Positions 16,035-25,300 of a DNA stretch of 64,000 nt are shown piece after piece. The stretch is from Nocardia suismassiliense (GTDB lineage: Bacteria > Actinomycetota > Actinomycetes > Mycobacteriales > Mycobacteriaceae). The stretch covers positions 7,243,697-7,307,696 of the forward strand of contig NZ_LT985361.1 of NCBI RefSeq assembly GCF_900269665.1. The letters run 5' to 3'. Below the pieces are notes generated by a model. That model was not told the DNA's origin and searched no databases. It saw only the letters and a program-made list of their open reading frames with translations. Position 1 is the stretch's first letter; each line of letters opens with the position of its first letter. A program made the translations under genes and the position numbers.

Positions 16035-16616
16035 TTAACGAATCCTGCTGTACTTCATGAAGGCCACTCCGTCCTCGAACACCCGACTGGTGATCACCCG
16101 GAACTTCGCCGCATCGGGCAGCCTGGGGCCGGACCCGAACAGCGACCGCCCGCGGCCCAGCAGGACCGGGTACAGCTTGAGGAAGATCTGGTCGATCTCG
16201 GGCAGCAGTTCCTGGGCGAGCTCCCCGCCGCCACACAACCAGATCCCGAGCCCCTCGGTGCGCTTGAGTTCGCGCACCTTGCCCAGCGGGTCGCTCGCGA
16301 TCAGTTCGACGTCGGGATCCGGGTTCTCCGGCAGCGTCGTCGACACCACGTACTGCTTGAGATGCGCGTACGGGCTGGACGTCCCGGTGCGCACCCCGAA
16401 GTCGTGGGTCTTGCGTCCCATCAGCACGGTATCGAAGTACCGGTTGCGCTTGTCGATCCCGAGCGACTCCCGCACCTTGGTGGGCAGCGTCTCCGGATAT
16501 TGCGCCGTGATCGCAGGCCCGTGGTCGCCGCCGACCGGGAAGAAATCGACCGATCCGTCATCGGTGGCGATGTAACCGTCGATCGTCGAGGCTACGTAGT
16601 AGGTGAGCTTGCGCAT
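16035..16616 (-). CDS. Dihydrofolate reductase-like (RibD C-terminal domain) protein
   Basis: This 193-residue protein starts MRKLTYYVASTIDGYIAT and contains DTVLMGRKTHDFG and GIWLCGGGELAQELL, the NADPH and substrate motifs of the RibD_C/DHFR-like fold. Actinobacteria carry many such stand-alone reductases with unknown substrates. ATG 16616 has AAGGA 5 bp upstream, better than ATG 16631. The PHP gene follows after 5 bp. Confidence 0.88.
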   Translation of the reverse strand: MRKLTYYVASTIDGYIATDDGSVDFFPVGGDHGPAITAQYPETLPTKVRESLGIDKRNRYFDTVLMGRKTHDFGVRTGTSSPYAHLKQYVVSTTLPENPDPDVELIASDPLGKVRELKRTEGLGIWLCGGGELAQELLPEIDQIFLKLYPVLLGRGRSLFGSGPRLPDAAKFRVITSRVFEDGVAFMKYSRIR

Positions 16617-16680
16617 GTGTCCTTCCTCCACGGCCGGACCGACTTCCCGAACCGCCTACAAGAAAGGTAACTCGCGCCCG

Positions 16681-17070
16681 CTAACGACCGCGAGGCTTCG
16701 GTTGGCACCGCGGGCAAGAATACGAGGAACGATTCATGAATTTTTCCCGCTGAACAGGCGCTCCGCAGCGACGGCACGGTTCGTGCTCGCGGCCGTAGAC
16801 GGCAAGGGAGCGTTCGAAATAGCCGGATTGGCCGTTGACGTTCACGTAGAGCGCGTCGAACGAGGTGCCGCCCGCGGCGAGTGCTTCCCCCATCACCGCG
16901 CCGACGTCGGCGAGCAGAGCGCGTACGGCGGGACGGGACAGGCCGGAGGCGAGCCGGCTGCCGTGAATCGAGGAACGAGCGCACCAGCAACAGCGGGGCG
17001 GCACTCGCCCAGGCCTGCGGTGAGTTCGCGCGCCACAACGATTCGACGGCGTAGATGTTGCCGATGCCAG
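16681..17070 (-). pseudogene. Broken 3' part of mutM (formamidopyrimidine-DNA glycosylase)
   Basis: Reading on the minus strand, GIGNIYAVESLWRA (near 17068-17030) is a typical MutM segment. After a frameshift, the other frame resumes with LSRPAVRALL, then AAGGTSFDALYVNVNGQSGY, and the zinc finger CRRCG...CPRCQ to TAG at 16681. The C-terminal part is roughly four-fifths identical by eye to the intact MutM at 33929-34786. The N-terminal half (catalytic Pro and Glu) is absent. The frameshift is caused by the 55-bp insert at 16969-17023. It lies in the same orientation as the intact mutM and marks the other edge of the accessory island. It cannot encode an active glycosylase. Confidence 0.85.
16969..17023. 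repeat. 55-bp insert copied from the debranching-enzyme gene
   Basis: This stretch matches 7701-7755 at 52 of 55 positions in the same orientation. Outside it, the mutM sequence resumes on both sides (CCGTGAAT before, TTCGCGCGCCACAACG after), exactly as joined in the intact mutM near 34209-34228. The insert adds 55 bp (not a multiple of 3) and so breaks the frame. No terminal repeats, target duplication or transposase are seen. Confidence 0.85.
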
Positions 17071-17210
17071 TAGACATCGAGTTACTGCATGATACCCGGC
17101 CTGCTGAAACAGCACACCAGCGTCCACCAGGTGAACTTCCGCCGAAAACGTCTGCAAAACCGTTACGGCGGTCCCCATGAATCGGCCGCCCTTCCATAAC
17201 CCCTCAACTT
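17071..17210. other. Gap left of the island, no clear gene
   Basis: An open minus-strand frame runs from ATG 17214 into the broken mutM but has no recognisable domain. Homology to mutM seems to stop just upstream of its GIGNIYA segment, so the left junction of the accessory island probably lies in or near this stretch. Confidence 0.4.
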
Positions 17211-17684
17211 TCATAGTGCACGACAGATCGTTGGCGTACAGGTGGATTGGGCGACTTCGGACGGCAGGTCAGCGCTTCGTCGCTTGCGCAAACCCACGAT
17301 CTGCGCCGAGGATGCACTGACAGCTTCGCCACCCACTCGGCTTCCCGCGACGTCGATCGGTTCGAAGTCTTCTCTATAGCAGTAGGTTCGTACACCGAGG
17401 GCGTCAGTGGCCAGGTTGACAAACTTCCGATGGGCATCGAGGGTTGTCACAACCGCCTGTAGCGGGTCCTCGACCTGTACGACTATCCGCCAGCCCAGGG
17501 CCGAGTGGTCAGTGTTGATGAATTCGGACCGCCAAACCTTCAGCCACGACCCGGACGTGGCCGGTATCCGAAGCGTCGGCCACGCCGGTTCCGGGCGACC
17601 TACCACCGCACCCACGGCGTGCGGCCCCTGTTCGGCGCGCTCGTCCTGAACACGGGAGTCCTCTGCCACATGATCCGGGATCAC
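17211..17684 (-). CDS. Hypothetical protein, 157 aa
   Basis: I do not recognise a family. Codon third positions are mostly G/C as in neighbouring genes, and the middle (SGSWLKVWRSEF, then ALGWRIVVQVEDPLQAVV) has a believable mix of strands and helices. GTG 17684 has GGAG 5 bp upstream. A poorer frame ending in GTGA overlap (17681-17684) precedes it. It lies downstream of the DUF262 gene on the same strand and may be the last gene of that operon or a remnant. Confidence 0.45.
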   Translation of the reverse strand: MIPDHVAEDSRVQDERAEQGPHAVGAVVGRPEPAWPTLRIPATSGSWLKVWRSEFINTDHSALGWRIVVQVEDPLQAVVTTLDAHRKFVNLATDALGVRTYCYREDFEPIDVAGSRVGGEAVSASSAQIVGLRKRRSADLPSEVAQSTCTPTICRAL

Positions 17685-17931
17685 CAGTGCTCCAGCAGTT
17701 CCGTGACTTTCTCAAGAGTCTGCGGCGCCAGCGTTGGACCGGGCTGAAGCTTACGTGCGGGTGTGGCGTGTAGCGCTACGTTCGGTAATCCCCTGGTCTC
17801 GCATCGAGGAGCTGCTGTCCGCGCATTCGACATGCTTCCGGCACGCGGTACCGCATGGCAAGGCGTAGAGAGAACGGGTTTGTGTGAATCATCGACCAGG
17901 GTAACAATTGCTTCGCCGAAGTCATTGCCGG
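17685..17931. other. 247-bp gap downstream of the DUF262 gene
   Basis: A minus-strand frame (ending at 17681) crosses this gap and overlaps the end of the DUF262 gene, but its codon use is unlike real genes here and no domain is seen. I see nothing else in it. Confidence 0.3.
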
Positions 17932-20640
17932 TTATCCGAACCCAGAATCGCCCCTGCCCTTCTGCCAGTCGTCGAAAGTCACCTCGCTGCCGCGCACCTT
18001 CCAATCGAGCCGGCCATTGGTCGCCCTTCCCGCCACGATTGCAGCTGCGGCCGACGGCGATCGGAACTGGACGTCAACTGTAAAAACGGCATGCCGTCCG
18101 TCACTGCTCGGCTGGAGAAAGCCGTCCTCCTCCAGCTTCTTTCGCAACGGACGGTAACTATGGTTTCCACCTACCCATGTCGACCGGGCCTGAGAACCTG
18201 CACGGACAGTGAACCGCCCATCGATTACCTGCGCAGCGGCGATGAGATCGAGCAGCTCCATCACAAACACTGGTGAGTCCGGAAGCGGTTCGAAGTCCGA
18301 CTCTTCGTCCTCGATCTGCGGCCGTCCGGAAACCGCAAGCGGCAGGCCGTGCTTGCCCCAGTGCTCTTCTTTGTAGCGCTCCATGTCGTCACCGTGCAGC
18401 TGTGTGGTGGCGTTCCCTCGGCGTACCCAGAATTCGACTTCGCCCTGGCCTCCCACTGCCTTGGTTCGTCTCACAAAGATCGGCCGCATTGCAGGAGCAA
18501 CGATGACCTGACACACCTGTTTGCCGTCGACCACAGGGAAATCCATCCGAACGTTCGCTGCCGTGGTGACCGAGAGATGGTTCCTGAGCAACTCCTGCAA
18601 GCGCAACTCATACCTGTCGAGATCGGCGACATCGATTGCCGCCATATCGTTGTCTAGCCCGACCGGCTTGCCGCTGTCTTCGACACCGATGAATAGCGAA
18701 CCGCCGTCGCCGTTCAGCAGTGCGCACACGGTCTTGACGATGATGTGCTTGCGCTCTGGTTCCGCCTGCATTGTTTTCAAGTCCAGGAACGCAGACGCCT
18801 TGAACTCAACCGTCTGCGACTCACCAGCGGAAATTAATTCGGCGGGCGACATCGATGCCGGCGCTTCGACCGGCGCGATTCCGTGCTCGATCGCTGTCGC
18901 GATCAGTTCCAGCAGAACCCGTTCGCGCTGGACGACGAAGCCTTCGAAGTCGTCGTGCAGTAGGGAATCCGGATTGACCAGATGCGTAGCGACCAACGAC
19001 CGCAGCGTCGGCTCGTCGATGGCGCCGATCTTGGTCAATTTGGCCAGGTAGGCGGAAGGCGACGAACCGCCGAGGATGTGGCGGTTCGTATACGCGGACA
19101 ACGGGGTCTTGTTGATGATCGAGTCGTAGAGCGCACGATCGAGTCCCTGCTTGGCGCACCAAGCCTGCGGGAAGATGTGATGTATATCGATCGCGTCGTC
19201 GAAGTAAGTTGCGGCGTTGATCTGGTTACCACTGCACCAGTCTCGGGCGCCGTCCGAGATCAGCAGGGCATATACACCTTTGTATGCGGCGCTGTTCCGG
19301 GTTCGCAGGGTGCGCAGCCGCCCCGCGGCAAACTGAGCTTCGGCCACCGTCCGGGGCTCGTTCGACGTACGGCCCAGTGCCCAGTCCACCACCTCTGGCA
19401 GATCCCGCGCAAAGCGGGTTTCTGTTGTGCCGCTGTATAGTTCGCCGAAGACACCACACCAATACCAGCGGGTGACCTTCTGCTGCACTTCGTAGGTGTT
19501 CCAGGCCTGACCGAGTGCGGCGCAGATCGCGGCGAGCGGAATCAGCTGGGCGCCATAGGGAACGAACTTGACGTCGAAGATATTTCGACGATGCAGGAAC
19601 TTCGCCGCTGCGAGAAGACCATTGACGATCTCTTGACTGCATTTCTTGAAGTCGTCGAGTGGCAGCCGGAGCATCTCGACGCGTCGGCAACCGATTCGCG
19701 GGCCGCCTTTGGAGTCGGTAGGATCGGCGGCCTCACGCCGCCGATATGTCGCCAGCAGCGTTATCGCCTGCAGGAAGTCGGTTTCCGATACCTCCGACAG
19801 AACACGAAACTTGCCGTCGCCCCATTGCATTCGGCACTGGTCCCAATGCTCACGAAGGTTGAACTCCTCTGCCGCGTACGTCGCAGTGAGCAGCTCGAAT
19901 ACCGTGAGCGTGACGCCCCCGGTATTGACCTTCTCGAATACCTGGCAGACGGCCTCTCGGGGAGTCCCTGCAGACAGTTCGATCACCGGAACCAAGTACT
20001 GTTCGAACCGTTTGATGAACCTCTTGTTGAACGACTGCCATGACTCGATCGCAGTGGGGGCATAACCGTTCAGCTTCATGAAACTGTGCCCCCAGTCGTC
20101 GGCGTCGAACACCTGGGTCATGGGGAAAAGGCCCGCCCGGCATTCTTCGTCCATGGTCGACAGGTCGAGCTCGACACGGCCGAAGCTGCCGCGCACCTTG
20201 CCGTCGGCCGGAACGAATCGGAAAGCCTCATCCCGATCGACTTCGTCGTCGAGCGCGGCCGCCATATCGACATAGAATCGGCCTTCGATGCTTCGACGCC
20301 GGTCGTCGACGGTCACCACCGGGCGGTCAAGTATCAGCGCCTGGTACAACGAGGTGATCCGCTGTTGCCCGTCCAACAGCAATTGGGCAGCGGGCACGCT
20401 ACCCAACAGCTCCACTCCTTCGATAGGGCGTTGCTTGAATCGCGTTGAGCCGCCTGCCTGCAACATCATCAGCGTCCCGACCGGGAAGCCCTGAGACACC
20501 GAGCTCAACAGGCTTCGAATGTTGGACTCCGGCCACACCCAACCGCGCTGGAACTCGGGCAGCTGAATCTGTCCTTCCCTGGCCTGCTCGAGCAGGTTCC
20601 GCAGGAACGGCTTCTTGATCTCGAAGGCATCCACGCTCAA
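17932..20640 (-). CDS. DUF262-HNH-AlbA_2-DUF4357 fusion, GmrSD-like restriction protein
   Basis: This 902-residue protein combines four modules. Residues about 1-230 are DUF262 (ParB/GmrS-like NTPase): LPEFQRGWVWPESNIRSLL and LLDGQQRITSLYQAL. Around 470-560 is an HNH/DUF1524-like nuclease with IHHIFPQAWC. Around 605-740 is an AlbA_2 domain (ESQTVEFKASAF; LLNGDGGSLFIGVEDSG), a putative nucleic-acid or ATP-binding module. The tail (about 800-895) is DUF4357. DUF262 plus DUF1524 is the make-up of GmrSD type IV enzymes that cut modified phage DNA. TTG 20640 was chosen because GGAGG lies 7 bp upstream; GTG 20634 is too far. It is the distal part of the restriction operon. The four-part fusion is unusual. 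Confidence 0.85.
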   Translation of the reverse strand: MSVDAFEIKKPFLRNLLEQAREGQIQLPEFQRGWVWPESNIRSLLSSVSQGFPVGTLMMLQAGGSTRFKQRPIEGVELLGSVPAAQLLLDGQQRITSLYQALILDRPVVTVDDRRRSIEGRFYVDMAAALDDEVDRDEAFRFVPADGKVRGSFGRVELDLSTMDEECRAGLFPMTQVFDADDWGHSFMKLNGYAPTAIESWQSFNKRFIKRFEQYLVPVIELSAGTPREAVCQVFEKVNTGGVTLTVFELLTATYAAEEFNLREHWDQCRMQWGDGKFRVLSEVSETDFLQAITLLATYRRREAADPTDSKGGPRIGCRRVEMLRLPLDDFKKCSQEIVNGLLAAAKFLHRRNIFDVKFVPYGAQLIPLAAICAALGQAWNTYEVQQKVTRWYWCGVFGELYSGTTETRFARDLPEVVDWALGRTSNEPRTVAEAQFAAGRLRTLRTRNSAAYKGVYALLISDGARDWCSGNQINAATYFDDAIDIHHIFPQAWCAKQGLDRALYDSIINKTPLSAYTNRHILGGSSPSAYLAKLTKIGAIDEPTLRSLVATHLVNPDSLLHDDFEGFVVQRERVLLELIATAIEHGIAPVEAPASMSPAELISAGESQTVEFKASAFLDLKTMQAEPERKHIIVKTVCALLNGDGGSLFIGVEDSGKPVGLDNDMAAIDVADLDRYELRLQELLRNHLSVTTAANVRMDFPVVDGKQVCQVIVAPAMRPIFVRRTKAVGGQGEVEFWVRRGNATTQLHGDDMERYKEEHWGKHGLPLAVSGRPQIEDEESDFEPLPDSPVFVMELLDLIAAAQVIDGRFTVRAGSQARSTWVGGNHSYRPLRKKLEEDGFLQPSSDGRHAVFTVDVQFRSPSAAAAIVAGRATNGRLDWKVRGSEVTFDDWQKGRGDSGFG

Positions 20641-20777
20641 CGACGGTCCTCCCCTGCGCTCGTTTGCCGCGCGACCCCCGGTCGCGGGCACGGATGCCCG
20701 ACTGTAGCAGCGGATGATGCGAATTACATTGTATAACTGGGCAATACGGTTATCTGTGTCGAACGGGCTTGTAGCGT
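20641..20777. other. 137-bp AT-rich gap between kinase and DUF262 genes
   Basis: Bases 20705-20760 are clearly AT-richer than the surroundings (ATTACATTGTATAACTGGGC). On the minus strand they could hold a promoter for the DUF262 gene, making it separately transcribed from the R-M genes. Confidence 0.4.
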
Positions 20778-22334
20778 TCAATCCGTCAGTTCTCGAAGGA
20801 ATTCGGCCACTCGGATCGCGAATTCGTCGGTCGGCCCGTAGATCAGGCATAGATCCTCATACAAGGTGGTTAGTGCCGACTGCGCCTCGCCGATCTGTCC
20901 GGTACTTGCGAGTACCTCGCCGAGGTCGTACCGCAAGTACAGGGCGGTCTCGCAACCGTCCCCGTTGGCGGCGGCAACCTCGTCGAGCACCGACTGTAGT
21001 GCCGAAATACCGCCTTCGATGTCGCCCAGCGCGATGCGGCAGCGGGCCGCACTCGCTCGGCTGTCCCACGCGGATTCGCTGTAGCGGCCTTCGATCCGGA
21101 GGTATGCCTCCGCGAGCTCGTCGAATTCACTTTTGGCTCTCCGATGTTCACCGCTGAGCGTCCAAGCGGCGGCAACCAGGCTACGCAGTCGGAGCACGTC
21201 GGAGTTGTCCTTGCCGTGGACCTCTGCCGCGCTGGCGAGTACCGAGTAGAGCGCATCAGCTGCTTGGTCGAAGCGGCCCTGCTGAAGCAGCTCGTCGTAG
21301 CGGTGCCGCGCCGAGTCGATGGCGGTGCGCAGGTGCATAGCGCTCATCGGCGCGGTGGGCGAGGCAGCCACGACACTCAGGCGGGTCGGCTCGATCTGCG
21401 CGGTCTCAAGCGGTGCGTTCGGTCTCCGGAAAACCCTTGTCGGGTCAGGGAATCCGGGGCGGTACAGCTCGGTCACCGCAGGTGTGGCGCCTGGCGCGGG
21501 CAGGAATGGCAATAGTCGCTCGTACACGGTGCAGGCATCTGCGGGTCGCAGCGCCGGATGCTTCTGCAGCAGGTCCAGGACCAGCCGTTCGAAGTCGGCC
21601 GGCAGTTCCGGCCGCAGTTCGCGCAGCGGTTGCGGATCGGATTCGACGTGCTGGCGTTGCAGCTCGTACCCGGAAGCACTGTCGAATGGAGGTGTGCCGC
21701 TGGCCATTTCGTGGATCATGCAGCCCAGTGAGTACAGGTCACTGCTCGGATTCTGGATCCGGTTGCCCAGCACCCGTTCCGGCGCCATGTAGCGGTAGGT
21801 GCCGATCACCTGACTGGTCTTGGTAAGCCTCGGTCCACCATCGAGAATCGCGGCGATACCGAAATCGATCACCTTGACCGCGCCGTCCCGGGTGATCAGC
21901 ACGTTGTCGGGTTTGAGGTCACGATGTACCACCGGGATCGCGTGGGCGTGGGACAGGACGGTGGCGACCTGAGCCCCCACCGCCGCCACCCAGCTCAGCG
22001 GGAGCGGGTTGCCCGGCTGGATGTAATCACGGAGTGGAACTCCATCGATGAGCTCCATCACCAGGTACACCGCTTCGAAAGAGGCGTCCAGCACCGCGTC
22101 GAAGACCTGCGGCACCCCGTGATGACGGATACGGGCGGTCACCCGGGCTTCCTGGCGGAACCGCTGAGCAAATTCCGTGGCCTGCTCGTGTGTCTGAACC
22201 TGGTCGAGGCGGATCTTTTTAACCGCGATCTCCCGGTCGAGCACGGTGTCGTAGCCCCGCCACACCGAGCCCATTCCGCCCGAGTTAATCTCCTCGGTCA
22301 GCTCGTACCGGTTATCGATCCGCCGCTCAGCCAT
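20778..22334 (-). CDS. Soluble Ser/Thr protein kinase with C-terminal helical (TPR-like) repeats
   Basis: This 518-residue protein has an N-terminal kinase domain (about 8-275): Gly loop INSGGMGSVWRG, Lys39/40 in AVKK, catalytic HRDLKPDNVL, metal-binding DFGIA, and YMAPERV. Unlike most actinobacterial PknA/B kinases it has no membrane segment; a linker rich in Pro and Thr leads to alpha-helical repeats (about 335-515). The helical tail suggests binding to a partner protein. It sits 59 bp after hsdR on the same strand and upstream of the DUF262 gene, so it may control the restriction machinery by phosphorylation. That role is inference. Confidence 0.88.
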   Translation of the reverse strand: MAERRIDNRYELTEEINSGGMGSVWRGYDTVLDREIAVKKIRLDQVQTHEQATEFAQRFRQEARVTARIRHHGVPQVFDAVLDASFEAVYLVMELIDGVPLRDYIQPGNPLPLSWVAAVGAQVATVLSHAHAIPVVHRDLKPDNVLITRDGAVKVIDFGIAAILDGGPRLTKTSQVIGTYRYMAPERVLGNRIQNPSSDLYSLGCMIHEMASGTPPFDSASGYELQRQHVESDPQPLRELRPELPADFERLVLDLLQKHPALRPADACTVYERLLPFLPAPGATPAVTELYRPGFPDPTRVFRRPNAPLETAQIEPTRLSVVAASPTAPMSAMHLRTAIDSARHRYDELLQQGRFDQAADALYSVLASAAEVHGKDNSDVLRLRSLVAAAWTLSGEHRRAKSEFDELAEAYLRIEGRYSESAWDSRASAARCRIALGDIEGGISALQSVLDEVAAANGDGCETALYLRYDLGEVLASTGQIGEAQSALTTLYEDLCLIYGPTDEFAIRVAEFLRELTD

Positions 22335-22393
22335 CTCGCGCCCCCTACCTCACGCCACCAGTGTCAAGTGCGACGGTATCCGAGCTGGTCAGG

Positions 22394-25300
22394 TCAGGCC
22401 ACACTGTCCATGCCGGCCTGACGGCGAATAGTTCGCCAAGCAGCGCGGCTGAGCTGGCGGTTTACCGTCTCCTGGAAGGACGGGTCGGATTTGTTGAAGT
22501 ACCTGTCGCCGACGCCGACGGTGGCGTCGACGTGGTCCATCATCTTGTCGCGCAAGACCTCGGCGAACTTGTTTCGGAAGTCGTCCTCGGTGCGGTTGTT
22601 TAGAGCGGCCAGCTTGACACCTGAGTCGGCCACCGCATCCTGGTAAGGCTTGAGCAGGTCGTCTTCGCCGAGTTCGAGCCCAAAGCGGTCGTTCAGCTCG
22701 GCGATCAGCGCGGAAAGCAGTGCCTGTTCCGGATCTTGCGCCGAGCCGGCCCCGTCACCGAATCCGGGGAGCACTGCCGAGCCTTCCGGATCCAGCCCGA
22801 GATCGTGCTCGCCAGTGCGCTCTACCCGCATATGGCTGAGCTCGACTTCGCCGATGTCGACACCACCGTCTTCGCGCCTCGGCAGGACGTTGAGCAGGTG
22901 CTTGCCGTAGAGATGCAGCATTTCCAGTTCGATGTCCTGGTAGGGGACGATCTGCGCGAGGAATCCGTACTTGCGGACGAAATCGCGCAGGTCGGTGCGG
23001 AAGCCTTCAGCGACTTCGACATCATCGGTGTCGTCGCTGTGCAGCAGGTGGGCGAAACGGGCGACGGCGGGTTCGAGGTGCCGGTACAGCTCGGCGTGCA
23101 GCTTCTGCCATTTTGACTGCGAACCGCCGGCCCGCTCCTCCGCCCGGATGTAAGCGTCGGCGAAGTCCCGCATCTCTTGCGGCAGCAGGATCGGTGGGGA
23201 GAGGACTCGATCCTGTGCCCGGTAGAGCAGGTTCGGGTCGGTCGGCAGCGCTTCGGCTTCCTCGTAGTAGGGCTTGAACGACGCCTGGATGTGTTCGGCT
23301 TCGTTGTAGAAGTCCAGGACGGCCAGGTCCTCGACCGACTTTCCGTCGGCGGTCCGGTTGAGCCGCGAAAGGGTCTGCACCGCGGCGATACCCTTCAGGG
23401 ACTTATTCACGTACATGGTCGTCAGCAGCGGCTGATCGAAACCGGTTTGGTACTTCTCGGCGACCACCAGAATTCGGACCTCCGGCTGCCCCCTGCCGCC
23501 TGCGCGAGTTGCGATGTCGTCGGCGCGGGTATACGCAAAAGCCTTTGGCAGCTGGGATTCCGCCACCCCGCCGTTCTCCTTGACCTCGCTGGTCTCCTCG
23601 CCTTCGTACTCGAGCGTGCCCGAAAACGCCACCAGCACACCGATATCCGGATACCTGTCGATAAAACCGGTGTCGTCGAGATGTTTGCGGATGGCCCGGC
23701 ACATATCGACCGCAGTCTTGCGGGAGTCGGTGACCACCATCGCCTTGGCCCGCCCCTGTAGCCGCGGCCGGGTATGCGTGACGAAATGCTCGACGATCAC
23801 CTGCGCCTGCTGCGCCACCGTGGACGGGTGCGTGAACGCGAATCGGGCCAGCAGCGTCTTCGCCTTCGACTCCGGAACCTCGTAGTCGGAAGGGTTTTCG
23901 TTGACCAACTTGTAGTAGGTCTTGTACGTGACGTAGTTGCGCAGCGGGTCGAGGATGAAGCCCTCGTCGATGGCCTGGCGCATCGAATAGGTGTGGAAGG
24001 GCTGATACTTGTCACCAACGAGGGTTCCGAAGGCTTCGAGGGTCTTGGCTTTCGGAGTCGCGGTGAACGCGAAGTACGACATGTTGTGCGCCTTGCTGCG
24101 GTCTTCGGCCTTGCGCTTCAACCGCTCCGCCACTGTGAGTTCGGTGGCGCCCTCGTCCTCGTCATCGGCGTCGAGCCCGAGATCGCGCAGCGCGGCACGC
24201 ACCGCCGTCGCCGCGTCACCGGTCTGCGATGAGTGCGCCTCGTCGATGATGATGGCGAACCGGCCAACACGCAGCTCTGCCTCGTTGCGCCGCAGATAGT
24301 CCAGCAACGCCGGGAACGTTTGCAAGGTAACGGGAATGATCTTGCCCGATTCCTGGGTGAGCGCCTTCGCGAGCTGCTCGGATTTCGCGCCGCGCTTCTC
24401 ATCGATCTCCACCACCAGGCCCTGTACCTTTTCGAAGCTGCCCACGGTTTCCCGCAGTTGGGCGTCCAGGTTGCGGCGATCGGTGATGATCATGATCTTG
24501 TCGAAAACCGGTGTACCCGGCTGCAATCCGGCCACAGCGGCTTCTGGATCGAGCGCTGCCGGATCAGTGGGAGTGTGCAGGTCGGACAGGCGGTGCGCCA
24601 GCCAGGCTATGGTATTGGACTTGCCGGAGCCGGCGGAGGCCATGACCAGGTAGTTGTGGCCGGCCCCGTGGGTGGCGGCGTGCGCGGTGAGCTTCTTGAC
24701 TGCGTCCCACTGCTGGAACCGCGGGAAGATGGTCGATTTGCTGGTGCGGCCGCTCGGGCCTTTTGACTTGTGGGTGTGCACGAAGCGCTCCAACATGTCC
24801 AGCCAGTTGTCCGGATGCCAGATCGTCTCCCACAGATAGGAAGTGGCGTACTGGCCCGGCTCGGAGGGAGCCGGGTTGCCGGCGCCACCTGAGCGTCCCG
24901 GGCCCTCCGAACCCGTATTGAACGGCAGGAAACGGGTTTTCGCACCACGCAGCTGTGTGGTGACGAACACCAACTTCGGATCGACCGCGAAATTGGCGAT
25001 CACCCGGCGGGTGAAAATCAACTCGCGAGGATCACGCTCGGTGCGATACTGATGCTTCGCGTCCTCCACGTTCTGACCGGTGAGCGGATTCTTCAGCTCC
25101 GCCGTTGCCACCGGAATACCGTTGAGCAGCAACACCAAATCCAACGCGCGTCTGGCATTCGCCGGATTTGTGGCATAGCGGAGTTCGCGCACCACCGTCA
25201 ACCGGTTCGCCCGGTACTCCGTGAGATCAGCATCCGAAGTCACCAGATTAGGTTTGAAGTAAGCCAGCCGAATCCTGACACCACGGTCCTTGACCCCTGA

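Noticed and set aside
16681..17070. Transposon or insertion sequence as cause of the broken mutM
   Set aside because: The extra sequence is a 55-bp copy of a chromosomal gene without inverted ends, transposase or target duplication.
17681..18004. Minus-strand frame that continues the DUF262 reading in another frame, suggesting a frameshift
   Set aside because: The DUF262 protein already ends normally at the close of its DUF4357 domain, and the other frame has codon use unlike real genes.
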